Assembly (NCBI GenBank): GCA_024400495.1
Contig: JAKSMR010000031.1
Location: 1-32,084 of the forward strand
Direction: 5' to 3'
Length of the DNA: 32,084 nt
Source of the DNA: Bacteroidales bacterium
GTDB lineage: Bacteria; Bacteroidota; Bacteroidia; Bacteroidales; P3
The position numbers and the translations under genes were made by a program. This document shows positions 1 to 6,808 of the stretch, in pieces. Under the pieces are notes generated by a model. The model did no database searches and was not told the DNA's origin. It saw only the letters and a list, made by a program, of their open reading frames with translations. How positions within the stretch are numbered: position 1 is the first letter of the stretch; each line of letters opens with the position of its first letter.

Positions 1-42
1 GAATCACTCAAAAATAAGCAGCAATCCATCTCAATCTAATTA

Positions 43-135
43 TTAGAGGTCACCTTAAGAGAAAATCAAGAAAACTGATTTGTGGTAACCTCTGACGGAT
101 TCAAAAAAAACTGATTTTTAGAGGTTGCCTTAAAC
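43..135. repeat. Short direct and inverted repeats upstream of the lipoprotein gene
   Basis: The motif TTAGAGGTcaCCTTAA (from 43) recurs as TTAGAGGTtgCCTTAA (from 118), and a reverse-complement copy GGTAACCTCT lies at 84-93. The string AAAACTGATTT also occurs twice (71-81 and 107-117). The outer motif copies are 75 nt apart. They sit directly before the start codon at 156, so they may form alternative stems in the leader or bind a protein. The window starts here, so the full extent is unknown. Confidence 0.5.
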
Positions 136-155
136 AAATCCTAATACCAATACCC

Positions 156-731
156 ATGAAAAGAATCAACATTCTATTGATGACCGCCTTTGCTGTTATG
201 GCCCTTGTGGGCTGCACCAAAGAAGAGGAGGCCGAACCTCAGAACGGAAGTCCTGCTGCCATCCATCTGGAGAACAACCAGATGAGTGTCGACGGGAGGG
301 TGTACGACGTTGCCGTCTCTCTGGCCCAGACGGGCGAGAATTTCGGGGCTCGTACTACCACCATCGACTTTGCCGTTGCCACGGGAGAATATGACGGCAG
401 CATCGATATGACTGCCGTGCTGGAAAACCGCCAGATCGATCTCGCCAACCCTCTGGCGGCTGTGGGTGGCAACCTGTTCGATATCAATGTTATGGACCGT
501 GTCACCGACTCTCCTACACCTCATTTCTTTCTCCTGTCGGTTTCCGAAGGGCAGATGATGAGCTTTGTGGGTGACGGCCAGCCCATGTCGGGTAGCTGTT
601 TCACCTCGGGATGGACCAAGCTGAGCCACGACAGCCAGAGCATGTGCTATGAGCTCAGCGGCGTCCTTGTCGACGGCCGTAAGGTGGAGATGAGGCTGAA
701 CGTCCCCGAGTCCAGCGTGCTCTATTTCTAG
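156..731 (+). CDS. Surface-exposed lipoprotein of unknown function
   Basis: This 191-residue protein begins with a charged, hydrophobic signal peptide ending in a lipobox (LVGC, Cys20). The residues just after the Cys are TKEEEAE. A Lys followed by acidic residues at this place matches the lipoprotein export signal known in Bacteroidota, so the protein is predicted to be flipped to the outer face of the outer membrane. The rest is mostly beta-prone, with two Cys near the C-terminus (in GSCF and SMCY) that could form a disulfide. I do not recognise a family. The ATG at 156 is the only start that gives a signal peptide. No clear TAnnTTTG promoter lies in the 155 nt upstream, but that region is cut by the window edge. 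The gene stands alone, with a long non-coding gap after it. Confidence 0.75.
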   Translation: MKRINILLMTAFAVMALVGCTKEEEAEPQNGSPAAIHLENNQMSVDGRVYDVAVSLAQTGENFGARTTTIDFAVATGEYDGSIDMTAVLENRQIDLANPLAAVGGNLFDINVMDRVTDSPTPHFFLLSVSEGQMMSFVGDGQPMSGSCFTSGWTKLSHDSQSMCYELSGVLVDGRKVEMRLNVPESSVLYF

Positions 732-784
732 TCGGCCACCAGGGCCGCATCAGGCAGCCGTCTCCCATAGGTCAGGGAAGGGGG

Positions 785-850
785 TGGTCTATGTGTAGTC
801 TATGTGTAGTCTATGGGTAGCCTATGGGTAGCGTATAGGTAGCATCTACA
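785..850. repeat. 11-bp tandem repeat array, six units
   Basis: Six consecutive 11-bp units begin at 785, 796, 807, 818, 829 and 840. The central units read TAGTCTATGTG, TAGTCTATGGG, TAGCCTATGGG and TAGCGTATAGG, so the sequence drifts gradually along the array. It lies in the 550-nt gap (732-1281) between the lipoprotein gene and the hydrogenase operon. No ORF with coding character was seen in that gap. Besides the two 11-bp arrays it holds a small GGGGT/ACCCC stem (856-868) and the operon promoter. Confidence 0.85.
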
Positions 851-875
851 ATTTGGGGTGCTACCCCTTGGAATG

Positions 876-919
876 TAGGCGCTGCATAGACGCTGCATGG
901 GCGCCACATGGGTGCGGCT
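876..919. repeat. Second 11-bp tandem array, four units
   Basis: Units begin at 876, 887, 898 and 909 (TAGGCGCTGCA, TAGACGCTGCA, TGGGCGCCACA, TGGGTGCGGCT). The unit differs from the array at 785-850 but has the same 11-bp period. It shares the core GCTGCA with the outer units of the large inverted repeat at 15933-16128. Confidence 0.75.
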
Positions 920-1158
920 GGCTTTCCTGCCGCTTGTGGCACTAAGTGAGAGGGGTGGGTTTTCCGCGGGTGTGTAATATGTTGTATGTTATATCTTTGT
1001 GGGGGCTGTCCGGGTGTTTCCCTCTATTGGAGCGTGTTGGCTTTGCTGGCTGTTTTGCAATCTGTTTTCGGCGGCATTCCCTCGGGCGTTCTTTCTGCCG
1101 TTCGGGGTTGTGGGAAGGAGGCTGTTGAGAAGGTGTTGAAAAAATATTGCTCTTTTTA

Positions 1159-1190
1159 TTTGTTTTATTAATAAAATAGTCGTATCTTTG
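1159..1190 (+). promoter_or_regulatory. Bacteroidota-type promoter of the [FeFe] hydrogenase operon
   Basis: A -33 box TTTG (1159-1162) is followed after 20 nt by the -7 box TATCTTTG (1183-1190), a full match to the Bacteroidota consensus. Transcription should start near 1197, giving a leader of about 85 nt. Confidence 0.85.
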
Positions 1191-1196
1191 CATTGT

Positions 1197-1223
1197 CAAG
1201 ACAGACGGCTTGGGTGTGTCTTG
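1197..1223 (+). promoter_or_regulatory. Inverted repeat at the transcription start of the hydrogenase operon
   Basis: A perfect 7-bp inverted repeat, CAAGACA (1197-1203) and TGTCTTG (1217-1223), begins at the predicted transcription start. It could be a 5' mRNA stem-loop or an operator. It does not resemble the Rex site (TTGTGAA half-sites). Confidence 0.45.
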
Positions 1224-1281
1224 GCGTGTTTAATTGTAAGAAAACTAATCTGTTATTATCTAATAAAAACAAAAAACAATA

Positions 1282-1665
1282 ATGGCAAAAATTCAAACAC
1301 TGGCAGAATTACAGTCGTTGCGTGACAAGTTGGTCGCCCAGCGTGCTGAAGGGGAGAAGACCCCCGGGTCGGTTGTGATCAAGGTTGCTTACGCTACCTG
1401 TGGTATCGCTGCAGGCGCCAAAGAGGTGCTGGAGCATATGGAGCAGAAGGCCAAGGAACTGGGCGTCAACGCCACCTTCGTAAAGACGGGCTGCATGGGC
1501 TACTGCTATGCAGAACCCACCCTCGAGGTGCTCATACCCGGCAGAGAATCGGTCGTTTTCGGTTATGTTGACGAGATGCGCGCCGACGATATCCTTACCA
1601 AATACGTTATCAACAACGAGTTTGTCGAGGGCATCATCCCTGTGAATTACGAAACTATTGACTAG
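1282..1665 (+). CDS. HndB-like thioredoxin-fold ferredoxin subunit of the [FeFe] hydrogenase operon
   Basis: This 127-residue protein has the thioredoxin-like [2Fe-2S] ferredoxin fold seen in HndB of Desulfovibrio NADP-reducing hydrogenase and in small proteins encoded beside clostridial HydABC. Visible landmarks are VAYATCGIAAGA (Cys40) and KTGCMGYC (Cys71, Cys75), followed by a GYV strand. The classical pattern is C-x4-C plus C-x3-C, but here the first Cys is Val35, so only three ligands remain. It is the first gene of the operon, 18 nt before the NuoF-like subunit. It probably assists electron transfer or assembly; its exact role is not established even in better-studied systems. Whether it binds a cluster cannot be told from the sequence. 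The ATG at 1282 follows an A-rich stretch, typical for this phylum. Confidence 0.85.
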   Translation: MAKIQTLAELQSLRDKLVAQRAEGEKTPGSVVIKVAYATCGIAAGAKEVLEHMEQKAKELGVNATFVKTGCMGYCYAEPTLEVLIPGRESVVFGYVDEMRADDILTKYVINNEFVEGIIPVNYETID

Positions 1666-1683
1666 CAAATAAAACATACTTAC

Positions 1684-3477
1684 ATGGCAAAATATAAAAA
1701 GCATATTCTGGTCTGCGGAGGCTCGTGCTGCAAGAGTGGCAACTCCCAGCAGATGGCAGACACTTTCAGAAGCATGATCTTCGAGAGAGGGCTGCAGGAT
1801 GAGGTCCAGGTGATCCAAACCGGCTGCTTTGGCCTGTGCGACAAGGGCCCCATCGTGAAGGTGATGCCCGACAACACTTTCTACACCAAGGTGACCCTCA
1901 ACGACGTGAGCCGCATCATGGACGAGCATATCGTGGGCGGCCACAAGGTGGAAGACCTCCTCTTTGTCGATCCCGAGACCGGCAACAAGGTCGAGAACAA
2001 CGAAAAGGGTGAGTTCCACAAGAAACAGATCCGCATCGCTCTGCGCAACTGCGGCGTCATCGACCCCGAGAACATCAACGACTATATCGCTCACGACGGC
2101 TACATCGCCCTGGGCGACTGTCTCACCAACCACACTCCCGAAGAGGTGATCGAGATCGTCTCCGCTTCCGGCCTCTCCGGCCGCGGCGGCGCCGGCTTCC
2201 CCACCGGCAAGAAATGGGCTTCCTCGGCTCGCGCCAAGGCTGACCAGAAATACGTGGTCTGCAATGCCGACGAGGGCGACCCCGGCGCATTCATGGACCG
2301 CTCCATCCTGGAGGGCGACCCCCACAGCGTGCTCGAGGCTATGGCCATCTGCGGCTACTCCATCGGAGCCGACAAGGGTCTGATCTACATCCGTGCCGAA
2401 TATCCTCTGGCTATCGAACGCCTCAAGATCGCCATCAGCCAGGCCGAAGAGATGGGCCTGCTGGGCGACAACATCATGGGCAGCGGCTTCAACTTCCATA
2501 TCGAGCTGCGCTATGGCGCCGGTGCTTTCGTCTGCGGCGAAGCTACCGCCCTCATCCACTCCATGGAAGGCAAACGTGGCGAGCCCACCTTCAAACCTCC
2601 ACGAACTTCGGAGAAGGGCTACAACCTCAAGCCCACCAACGTGAACAACGTAGAGACCTATGCTAACGTGCCCGCTATCCTCCTCAAGGGCGCCGAGTGG
2701 TTCAGCAGCATCGGAACGGCCAACAGCAAAGGCACCAAGGTGTTCGCTCTGGCTGGCAAGGTGAACAACGTAGGCCTCATCGAGGTGCCTATGGGCATCA
2801 CCCTGCGTGAGATCATCTACGAGATCGGCGGCGGCATCAAGGACGGCAAGAAGTTCAAGGCTGTCCAGACCGGCGGCCCCTCTGGCGGTTGTCTCACCGA
2901 GAAACATCTTGACATCCCCATCGACTATAAGTCGCTCACCCAGGCAGGCTCGATGATGGGCTCCGGCGGTATGGTTATCATGGACGAAAGCTCCTGCATG
3001 GTCAACATCGCCAAGTTCTATCTCGACTTCACCGTGCCCGAGAGCTGCGGCAAGTGCACCCCCTGCCGTATCGGCAACAAGCGCCTCTATGAGATGCTCG
3101 ACAAGATCACCAAAGGCAAGGCTACCATGGAAGACCTCGAGCACCTGCGCAACCTCAGCGTAGTGGTGAAGGATACAGCCCTCTGCGGTCTCGGACAGTC
3201 CTCGCCCAACCCCATCCTCTCTACCCTCGATAACTTCTGGGATGAGTATGTGGAGCACGTGCAGGATAAGAAATGCCGCGCTGGCGCCTGCAAGGACCTC
3301 GTTCGCTACGAGATCAACCCCGCCATCTGCCTCGGCTGCACCGCTTGCGCCCGCAACTGCCCCGTCGACGCTATCCACGGCGAGCTGAAGAAACCTCACA
3401 CTATCGATCAGGACATCTGTATCAAGTGCGGTACCTGTTATACCAAATGTAAGTTTAACGCAATTAGAATCAATTAA
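1684..3477 (+). CDS. hydB: NuoF-like flavin subunit of a trimeric (electron-bifurcating type) [FeFe] hydrogenase, HydB/HndC
   Basis: The 597-residue protein has the full HydB/HndC layout. An N-terminal thioredoxin-like [2Fe-2S] domain carries Cys11, Cys16, Cys48 and Cys52. The NuoF core has the FMN/NADH glycine-rich motif GRGGAGFPTGKKW (166-178). A [4Fe-4S] site follows in ESCGKCTPC (Cys455, 458, 461) with Cys501. The C-terminus carries a 2x[4Fe-4S] ferredoxin domain (Cys549-559 and Cys579-589). Cys531 and Cys536 (CRAGAC) match a conserved pair before that domain. The family oxidises or reduces NAD(P)(H) at FMN and passes electrons to the catalytic subunit; in characterised HydABC enzymes this subunit is linked to flavin-based electron bifurcation. 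Bifurcation here is inferred from domain layout. The gene ends 13 nt before hydA. Codon use is very biased, suggesting high expression. Confidence 0.93.
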   Translation: MAKYKKHILVCGGSCCKSGNSQQMADTFRSMIFERGLQDEVQVIQTGCFGLCDKGPIVKVMPDNTFYTKVTLNDVSRIMDEHIVGGHKVEDLLFVDPETGNKVENNEKGEFHKKQIRIALRNCGVIDPENINDYIAHDGYIALGDCLTNHTPEEVIEIVSASGLSGRGGAGFPTGKKWASSARAKADQKYVVCNADEGDPGAFMDRSILEGDPHSVLEAMAICGYSIGADKGLIYIRAEYPLAIERLKIAISQAEEMGLLGDNIMGSGFNFHIELRYGAGAFVCGEATALIHSMEGKRGEPTFKPPRTSEKGYNLKPTNVNNVETYANVPAILLKGAEWFSSIGTANSKGTKVFALAGKVNNVGLIEVPMGITLREIIYEIGGGIKDGKKFKAVQTGGPSGGCLTEKHLDIPIDYKSLTQAGSMMGSGGMVIMDESSCMVNIAKFYLDFTVPESCGKCTPCRIGNKRLYEMLDKITKGKATMEDLEHLRNLSVVVKDTALCGLGQSSPNPILSTLDNFWDEYVEHVQDKKCRAGACKDLVRYEINPAICLGCTACARNCPVDAIHGELKKPHTIDQDICIKCGTCYTKCKFNAIRIN

Positions 3478-3490
3478 TAGTTATCACAAT

Positions 3491-5263
3491 ATGGAAAATA
3501 TGATAGCTCTCACTATAGATGGCCAGCATGTCGAGGTGCCCAAAGGAACCACTATCCTCAAAGCCGCCCGCAGCATCGGCATCAAAATCCCTACTCTCTG
3601 CCACTACGAGCTCAAAGGCCAGGGCGTAGAGAACCGCCCCGGTTCCTGCCGCGTATGTATGGTAGAGGTTGAAGGCAAAGGCAACCTCGCCGCTGCCTGC
3701 GCCACTAACGTCAGCGAAGGCATGGTGGTCCACACCAACACCCTCCGCGTCATCATGGCCCGTCGTACCGTCGTTGACCTCATGCTCAGCGACCACCCCG
3801 CCGACTGCCTTTTCTGCCCCAAGAGCGGCAACTGCGAGCTGCAGAACCTCGCCATCGAGCTGGGCCTCCGCGAGATCACCTACAGCGGCGAACAGTCGGT
3901 AAATAAAGTAGAAGCCTCTCCCGCCATCATCCGCGACGAGAACAAATGTATCATGTGCCGCCGTTGCGAGACCGTCTGCAACAGCCTTCAGACCGTAGGC
4001 GCCCTCACCGCCGTAAACCGCGGCTTCGGCGCTGTTGTCTCCACCTCCTTCCGCATGAACCTCGAGGACACCTCCTGCGTCATGTGCGGCCAGTGTGTGC
4101 AGGCTTGCCCCGTAGGAGCCCTCAGCGAGGCTAACCACACCCGTCAGGTGATGAGCGCCATCGCTAACCCCCGCAAGAAAGTCATCGTGCAGACCGCTCC
4201 CGCCGTCCGCGTAGCTCTCGGCGAAGAGTTTGGCATGGAACCCGGCAGCCGCGTGACCGGCAAGATGGTCACCGCGCTGCGTCAGATGGGCTTCGACTAT
4301 GTGTTCGACACCGACTTCGCTGCCGACCTCACCATCATGGAAGAGGGTACCGAGATGCTCGACCGCATCGCCCGCTTCATGAACGGCGACAAGAGCGTGA
4401 AGCTCCCCATCATGACCTCCTGCTGCCCCGGCTGGGTGAACTTCTTCGAGACCAACTACCCCGATATGCTCGACATCCCCAGCTCGGCAAAGAGCCCCAT
4501 GCAGATGTTCGGCGCTATCGCCAAGAACTACTGGGCCGAAAAGATGGGCATCAACCGCGAGGACCTCGTGGTCGTTTCCATCATGCCCTGCGTGGCTAAG
4601 AAATACGAGTGCCAGCGCGACGAGTTCAAGGAGAACGGCAATCCCGACGTGGATTACTCCCTCACCACTCGCGAGCTTGCAGATATGATCAAGCTCCTCG
4701 GCGTGAAGTTCCAGGATCTCCCCGAGACCGAGTTCGACCATCCTCTCGGCGAGAGCACCGGTGCTGCTGTCATCTTCGGCGCTACCGGCGGCGTTATCGA
4801 GGCTGCTACCCGTACCGCCTACGAGCTCTTCACCAAGAAGGAGCTGGGCAAGGTGGAGTTCACCGAGCTCCGCGGCCTTGAAGGTGTGCGCGAGGCTACC
4901 GTCGATTTCGACGGCACCCCCATCCACATCGGCATCGCTCACGGTCTGGGCAACGCCCGCAAGCTGCTCGACAAGGTGCGTTCCGGCGAAGAGCAGTTCC
5001 ACGCTATCGAGATCATGGCCTGCCCCGGCGGCTGCGTCGGCGGCGCTGGTCAGCCCTATCACCATGGCGACTTCACCAAGGTGGAGAAGCGTCTTGCTGC
5101 CATCTATGAAGAAGACCGCCAGAAACCTCTCCGCAAATCGCACGAGAACCCCTACATCCAGGCTCTCTACAAGGAATATCTTGGCGAACCCTGCGGCGAG
5201 AAGGCTCACCACCTCCTCCATACCCACTACTTCGACAAGTCCAAGAAGAAGTTCGGTCTGTAG
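3491..5263 (+). CDS. hydA: Catalytic subunit of a group A [FeFe] hydrogenase (HydA/HndD)
   Basis: The 590-residue enzyme interconverts protons and H2 at an H-cluster. In order it shows a plant-type [2Fe-2S] domain (Cys37, 53, 56, 70), a His-ligated [4Fe-4S] site (His102, Cys106, 109, 115), two [4Fe-4S] clusters (Cys153-163 and Cys196-206), and the H-cluster domain. All three signatures are intact: L1 TSCCPGW (309-315), L2 MPCVAKKYE (366-374) and L3 EIMACPGGCVGGAGQP (507-522). Cys311, the proton-transfer position, is kept, so it should be a working enzyme. A NuoF-like and a NuoE-like gene beside it point to the trimeric NAD(P)-linked A3 type. Maturation needs HydE, HydF and HydG, which are not in this window. 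Translation could also begin at Met4. Confidence 0.95.
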   Translation: MENMIALTIDGQHVEVPKGTTILKAARSIGIKIPTLCHYELKGQGVENRPGSCRVCMVEVEGKGNLAAACATNVSEGMVVHTNTLRVIMARRTVVDLMLSDHPADCLFCPKSGNCELQNLAIELGLREITYSGEQSVNKVEASPAIIRDENKCIMCRRCETVCNSLQTVGALTAVNRGFGAVVSTSFRMNLEDTSCVMCGQCVQACPVGALSEANHTRQVMSAIANPRKKVIVQTAPAVRVALGEEFGMEPGSRVTGKMVTALRQMGFDYVFDTDFAADLTIMEEGTEMLDRIARFMNGDKSVKLPIMTSCCPGWVNFFETNYPDMLDIPSSAKSPMQMFGAIAKNYWAEKMGINREDLVVVSIMPCVAKKYECQRDEFKENGNPDVDYSLTTRELADMIKLLGVKFQDLPETEFDHPLGESTGAAVIFGATGGVIEAATRTAYELFTKKELGKVEFTELRGLEGVREATVDFDGTPIHIGIAHGLGNARKLLDKVRSGEEQFHAIEIMACPGGCVGGAGQPYHHGDFTKVEKRLAAIYEEDRQKPLRKSHENPYIQALYKEYLGEPCGEKAHHLLHTHYFDKSKKKFGL

Positions 5264-5276
5264 AATAGCAGAAATA

Positions 5277-5315
5277 GGATAGGGGGCGCGGCCTCCGCGG
5301 CAGAGCTCCCTGTCC
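5277..5315 (+). other. Intra-operon stem-loop between hydA and hydC
   Basis: In the 82-nt gap between hydA and the NuoE-like gene, GGATAGGG (5277-5284) pairs with CCCTGTCC (5308-5315; one G-U). Inside it, CGCGG (5287-5291) pairs with CCGCG (5295-5299). No U-tract follows, so it is unlikely to be a full terminator. It may set mRNA processing or stability, and so subunit ratio. Confidence 0.5.
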
Positions 5316-5345
5316 TTGATCACTAATCCTTAACAAATAAGAAAA

Positions 5346-5822
5346 ATGGCACATATTGAATTAAATGCTGAAAAGATAAACACCATCAAAGAGATTTGCC
5401 AGCAGTACGACAACCGCGCTTCGGACGTTATCCATGTCCTCCACGGCGTTCAGGGTGCTCTGGGCTATCTCCCCAAGGAGGTACAGGAGGTCATCGCCAA
5501 GCAGCTCGGCATCCCCGTTAGTCGTGTATATGGCATCGTTACCTTCTACTCCTTCTTCACCATGGAGCCCAAGGGCGAACATCCCATCTCCATCTGCCTC
5601 GGTACCGCCTGCCACGTGCGTAACGCAGGAGCTATCCTCGAGGAGTTCCAGCGCGTCCTCGGCATCGGCGTAGGACAGACTACCCCCGACGGCAAATTCT
5701 CCATCGACTGCCTCCGTTGCGTAGGTGCCTGCGGTCTTGCTCCTGTCGCCATGATCGGCGAAAAGGTCTACGGCCGTCTCACCCCCGACATGGTCTCCGG
5801 CATCGTTGCTGAATACAAATAA
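5346..5822 (+). CDS. hydC: NuoE-like [2Fe-2S] subunit of the [FeFe] hydrogenase (HydC/HndA)
   Basis: A 158-residue NuoE/24-kDa family protein. The N-terminal helical bundle includes GYLPKE and the conserved GIVTFYSFF segment. The thioredoxin-like [2Fe-2S] domain has all four ligands: Cys84 and Cys89 in CLGTACHVRNA, and Cys125 and Cys129 in RCVGACGLAP. In HydABC and Hnd enzymes this subunit docks on the NuoF-like subunit and relays electrons from the flavin. It is the last gene of the operon, set apart by a longer gap with a hairpin; in Desulfovibrio hnd the equivalent gene (hndA) comes first. A strong terminator follows. Confidence 0.93.
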   Translation: MAHIELNAEKINTIKEICQQYDNRASDVIHVLHGVQGALGYLPKEVQEVIAKQLGIPVSRVYGIVTFYSFFTMEPKGEHPISICLGTACHVRNAGAILEEFQRVLGIGVGQTTPDGKFSIDCLRCVGACGLAPVAMIGEKVYGRLTPDMVSGIVAEYK

Positions 5823-5847
5823 AAATCCCTGTTGGGAATACCAGTTT

Positions 5848-5893
5848 CCCCTCTATCTCGGTACTGATTTCTAGAGACGGATAGAGGGGTTTC
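5848..5893 (+). terminator. Rho-independent terminator of the hydrogenase operon
   Basis: CCCCTCTATC (5848-5857) pairs perfectly with GATAGAGGGG (5880-5889) around a 22-nt loop. A T-rich stretch (TTTCTT) follows. Confidence 0.75.
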
Positions 5894-5925
5894 TTCCGAA
5901 AGAAAACCTAAAACAAAATAGATAT

Positions 5926-6588
5926 ATGATGAAAAAATTTGTAACAATCCTTGCCCTTTGTCTTTTCTCCTTTTCGCTGTGGGCACAAAAATCTGTCCAT
6001 GTGGGAGATGTCCTTTGCACCGACAACACCATTGTCTCCATCGTCGATTTTGCTGCTTCGGGGAAGAAGGCTATGGGTGTGGTCTTCCATGTTGACGATT
6101 CGGGTGTTCATGGCCTTGCTGTGCGTCTCGTCCAACCGATGACCACCTATTGGAACAAGAGTATGGTCGAAATCGACGGCCTCACCTTCGCCAGCAGTGC
6201 CGACAACGCCATCCTGGATATGCGAGGTGCCCAAAACACCAAGGCTATCATCAAAAACAACCTTACCCCAGACACGCTTTATGCTGCCTATGTGGCAAGC
6301 GTGATCGCTAACAGGGAAGATGGGGTTGAGGGATGGTTCCTCCCCTCCTATGGCCAGATGGAACTTATGTACCATGTGCTTATGGATGTCGATCGCACAC
6401 TCGATATCCTCAAGAGCGCTGGTGTTAAGGTCAATGCTATAGCTAGCGGAAGATATTGGACATCGACGGGCTGCACAACAGAAAAAGCTATGGCTCGTTC
6501 TATGGGGTATAACTCTGTGGCGTGGAGTCATCTTGATCCTGTCGAAAAGACCTCTTTCCTTAACCTCCGTTCTGTGAGAGAGTTCTAA
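5926..6588 (+). CDS. Secreted protein with a DUF1566/Lcl-like C-terminal half
   Basis: A 220-residue protein with a clear signal peptide (MMKKFVTILALCLFSFSLWA, likely cut before Gln21). The C-terminal half shows features recognised from DUF1566/Lcl-type domains, common in exported Bacteroidota proteins: WFLPS (137-141) before a helix, YWTST (177-181), and a closing strand ending in VREF. The domain is related to the C-type-lectin/formylglycine-generating fold, and its function here is unknown. No lipobox or type IX sorting domain is present, so it may stay in the periplasm. It is a single gene between two terminators, only 36 nt after the first. ATG at 5926 and 5929 are both possible starts. 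The family call rests on pattern memory and is moderate. Confidence 0.7.
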   Translation: MMKKFVTILALCLFSFSLWAQKSVHVGDVLCTDNTIVSIVDFAASGKKAMGVVFHVDDSGVHGLAVRLVQPMTTYWNKSMVEIDGLTFASSADNAILDMRGAQNTKAIIKNNLTPDTLYAAYVASVIANREDGVEGWFLPSYGQMELMYHVLMDVDRTLDILKSAGVKVNAIASGRYWTSTGCTTEKAMARSMGYNSVAWSHLDPVEKTSFLNLRSVREF

Positions 6589-6643
6589 GCGCCTTACCCT
6601 TGAGGATCACATAGTTTCTTCCTTATCGGATAATCCTGATACC

Positions 6644-6676
6644 AGACCTGGGGCATCGTAGCCCTGGGTCTTTTGT
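6644..6676 (+). terminator. Rho-independent terminator after the DUF1566-like gene
   Basis: AGACCTGGGGC (6644-6654) pairs with GCCCTGGGTCT (6661-6671): 11 bp with two wobble pairs and a 6-nt loop, followed by TTTTGTT. Confidence 0.85.
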
Positions 6677-6748
6677 TATGGCAGGAGGAGGCTCCCGTGC
6701 GATAAGGTATCTTCTCTCTCCCTATAGGAAAGGTCATAGGTAATAAGA

Positions 6749-6782
6749 AGAAGGTCTCTCAGCCATAGCAGAGAGACCTTCT
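6749..6782 (-). terminator. Terminator of the acyltransferase operon
   Basis: The stem GAAGGTCTCTC (6750-6760) and GAGAGACCTTC (6771-6781) is perfect with a 10-nt loop. Read on the minus strand it follows the acyltransferase stop and is followed by CTTCTTATTA. Its U-tract is weak on both strands, so it may act in both directions. Confidence 0.7.
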
Positions 6783-6808
6783 CTCAAAGTTGTAGCAGAA
6801 CTGTCTGC

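Noticed and set aside
946-1199. Small ORFs on both strands in the gap before the hydrogenase operon
   Set aside because: They overlap each other and the operon promoter, and none has a recognisable start context or domain.
1309-3399. Open frame of 696 codons on the minus strand opposite the HndB-like gene and hydB
   Set aside because: It mirrors the strongly biased codon use of real genes on the plus strand, spans two of them, and its product is a low-complexity Ala/Val/Asp/His-rich sequence with no motif.
3470-5323. Open frame of 617 codons on the minus strand opposite hydA
   Set aside because: Shadow of a gene with intact H-cluster motifs; the product is low-complexity with no recognisable domain.
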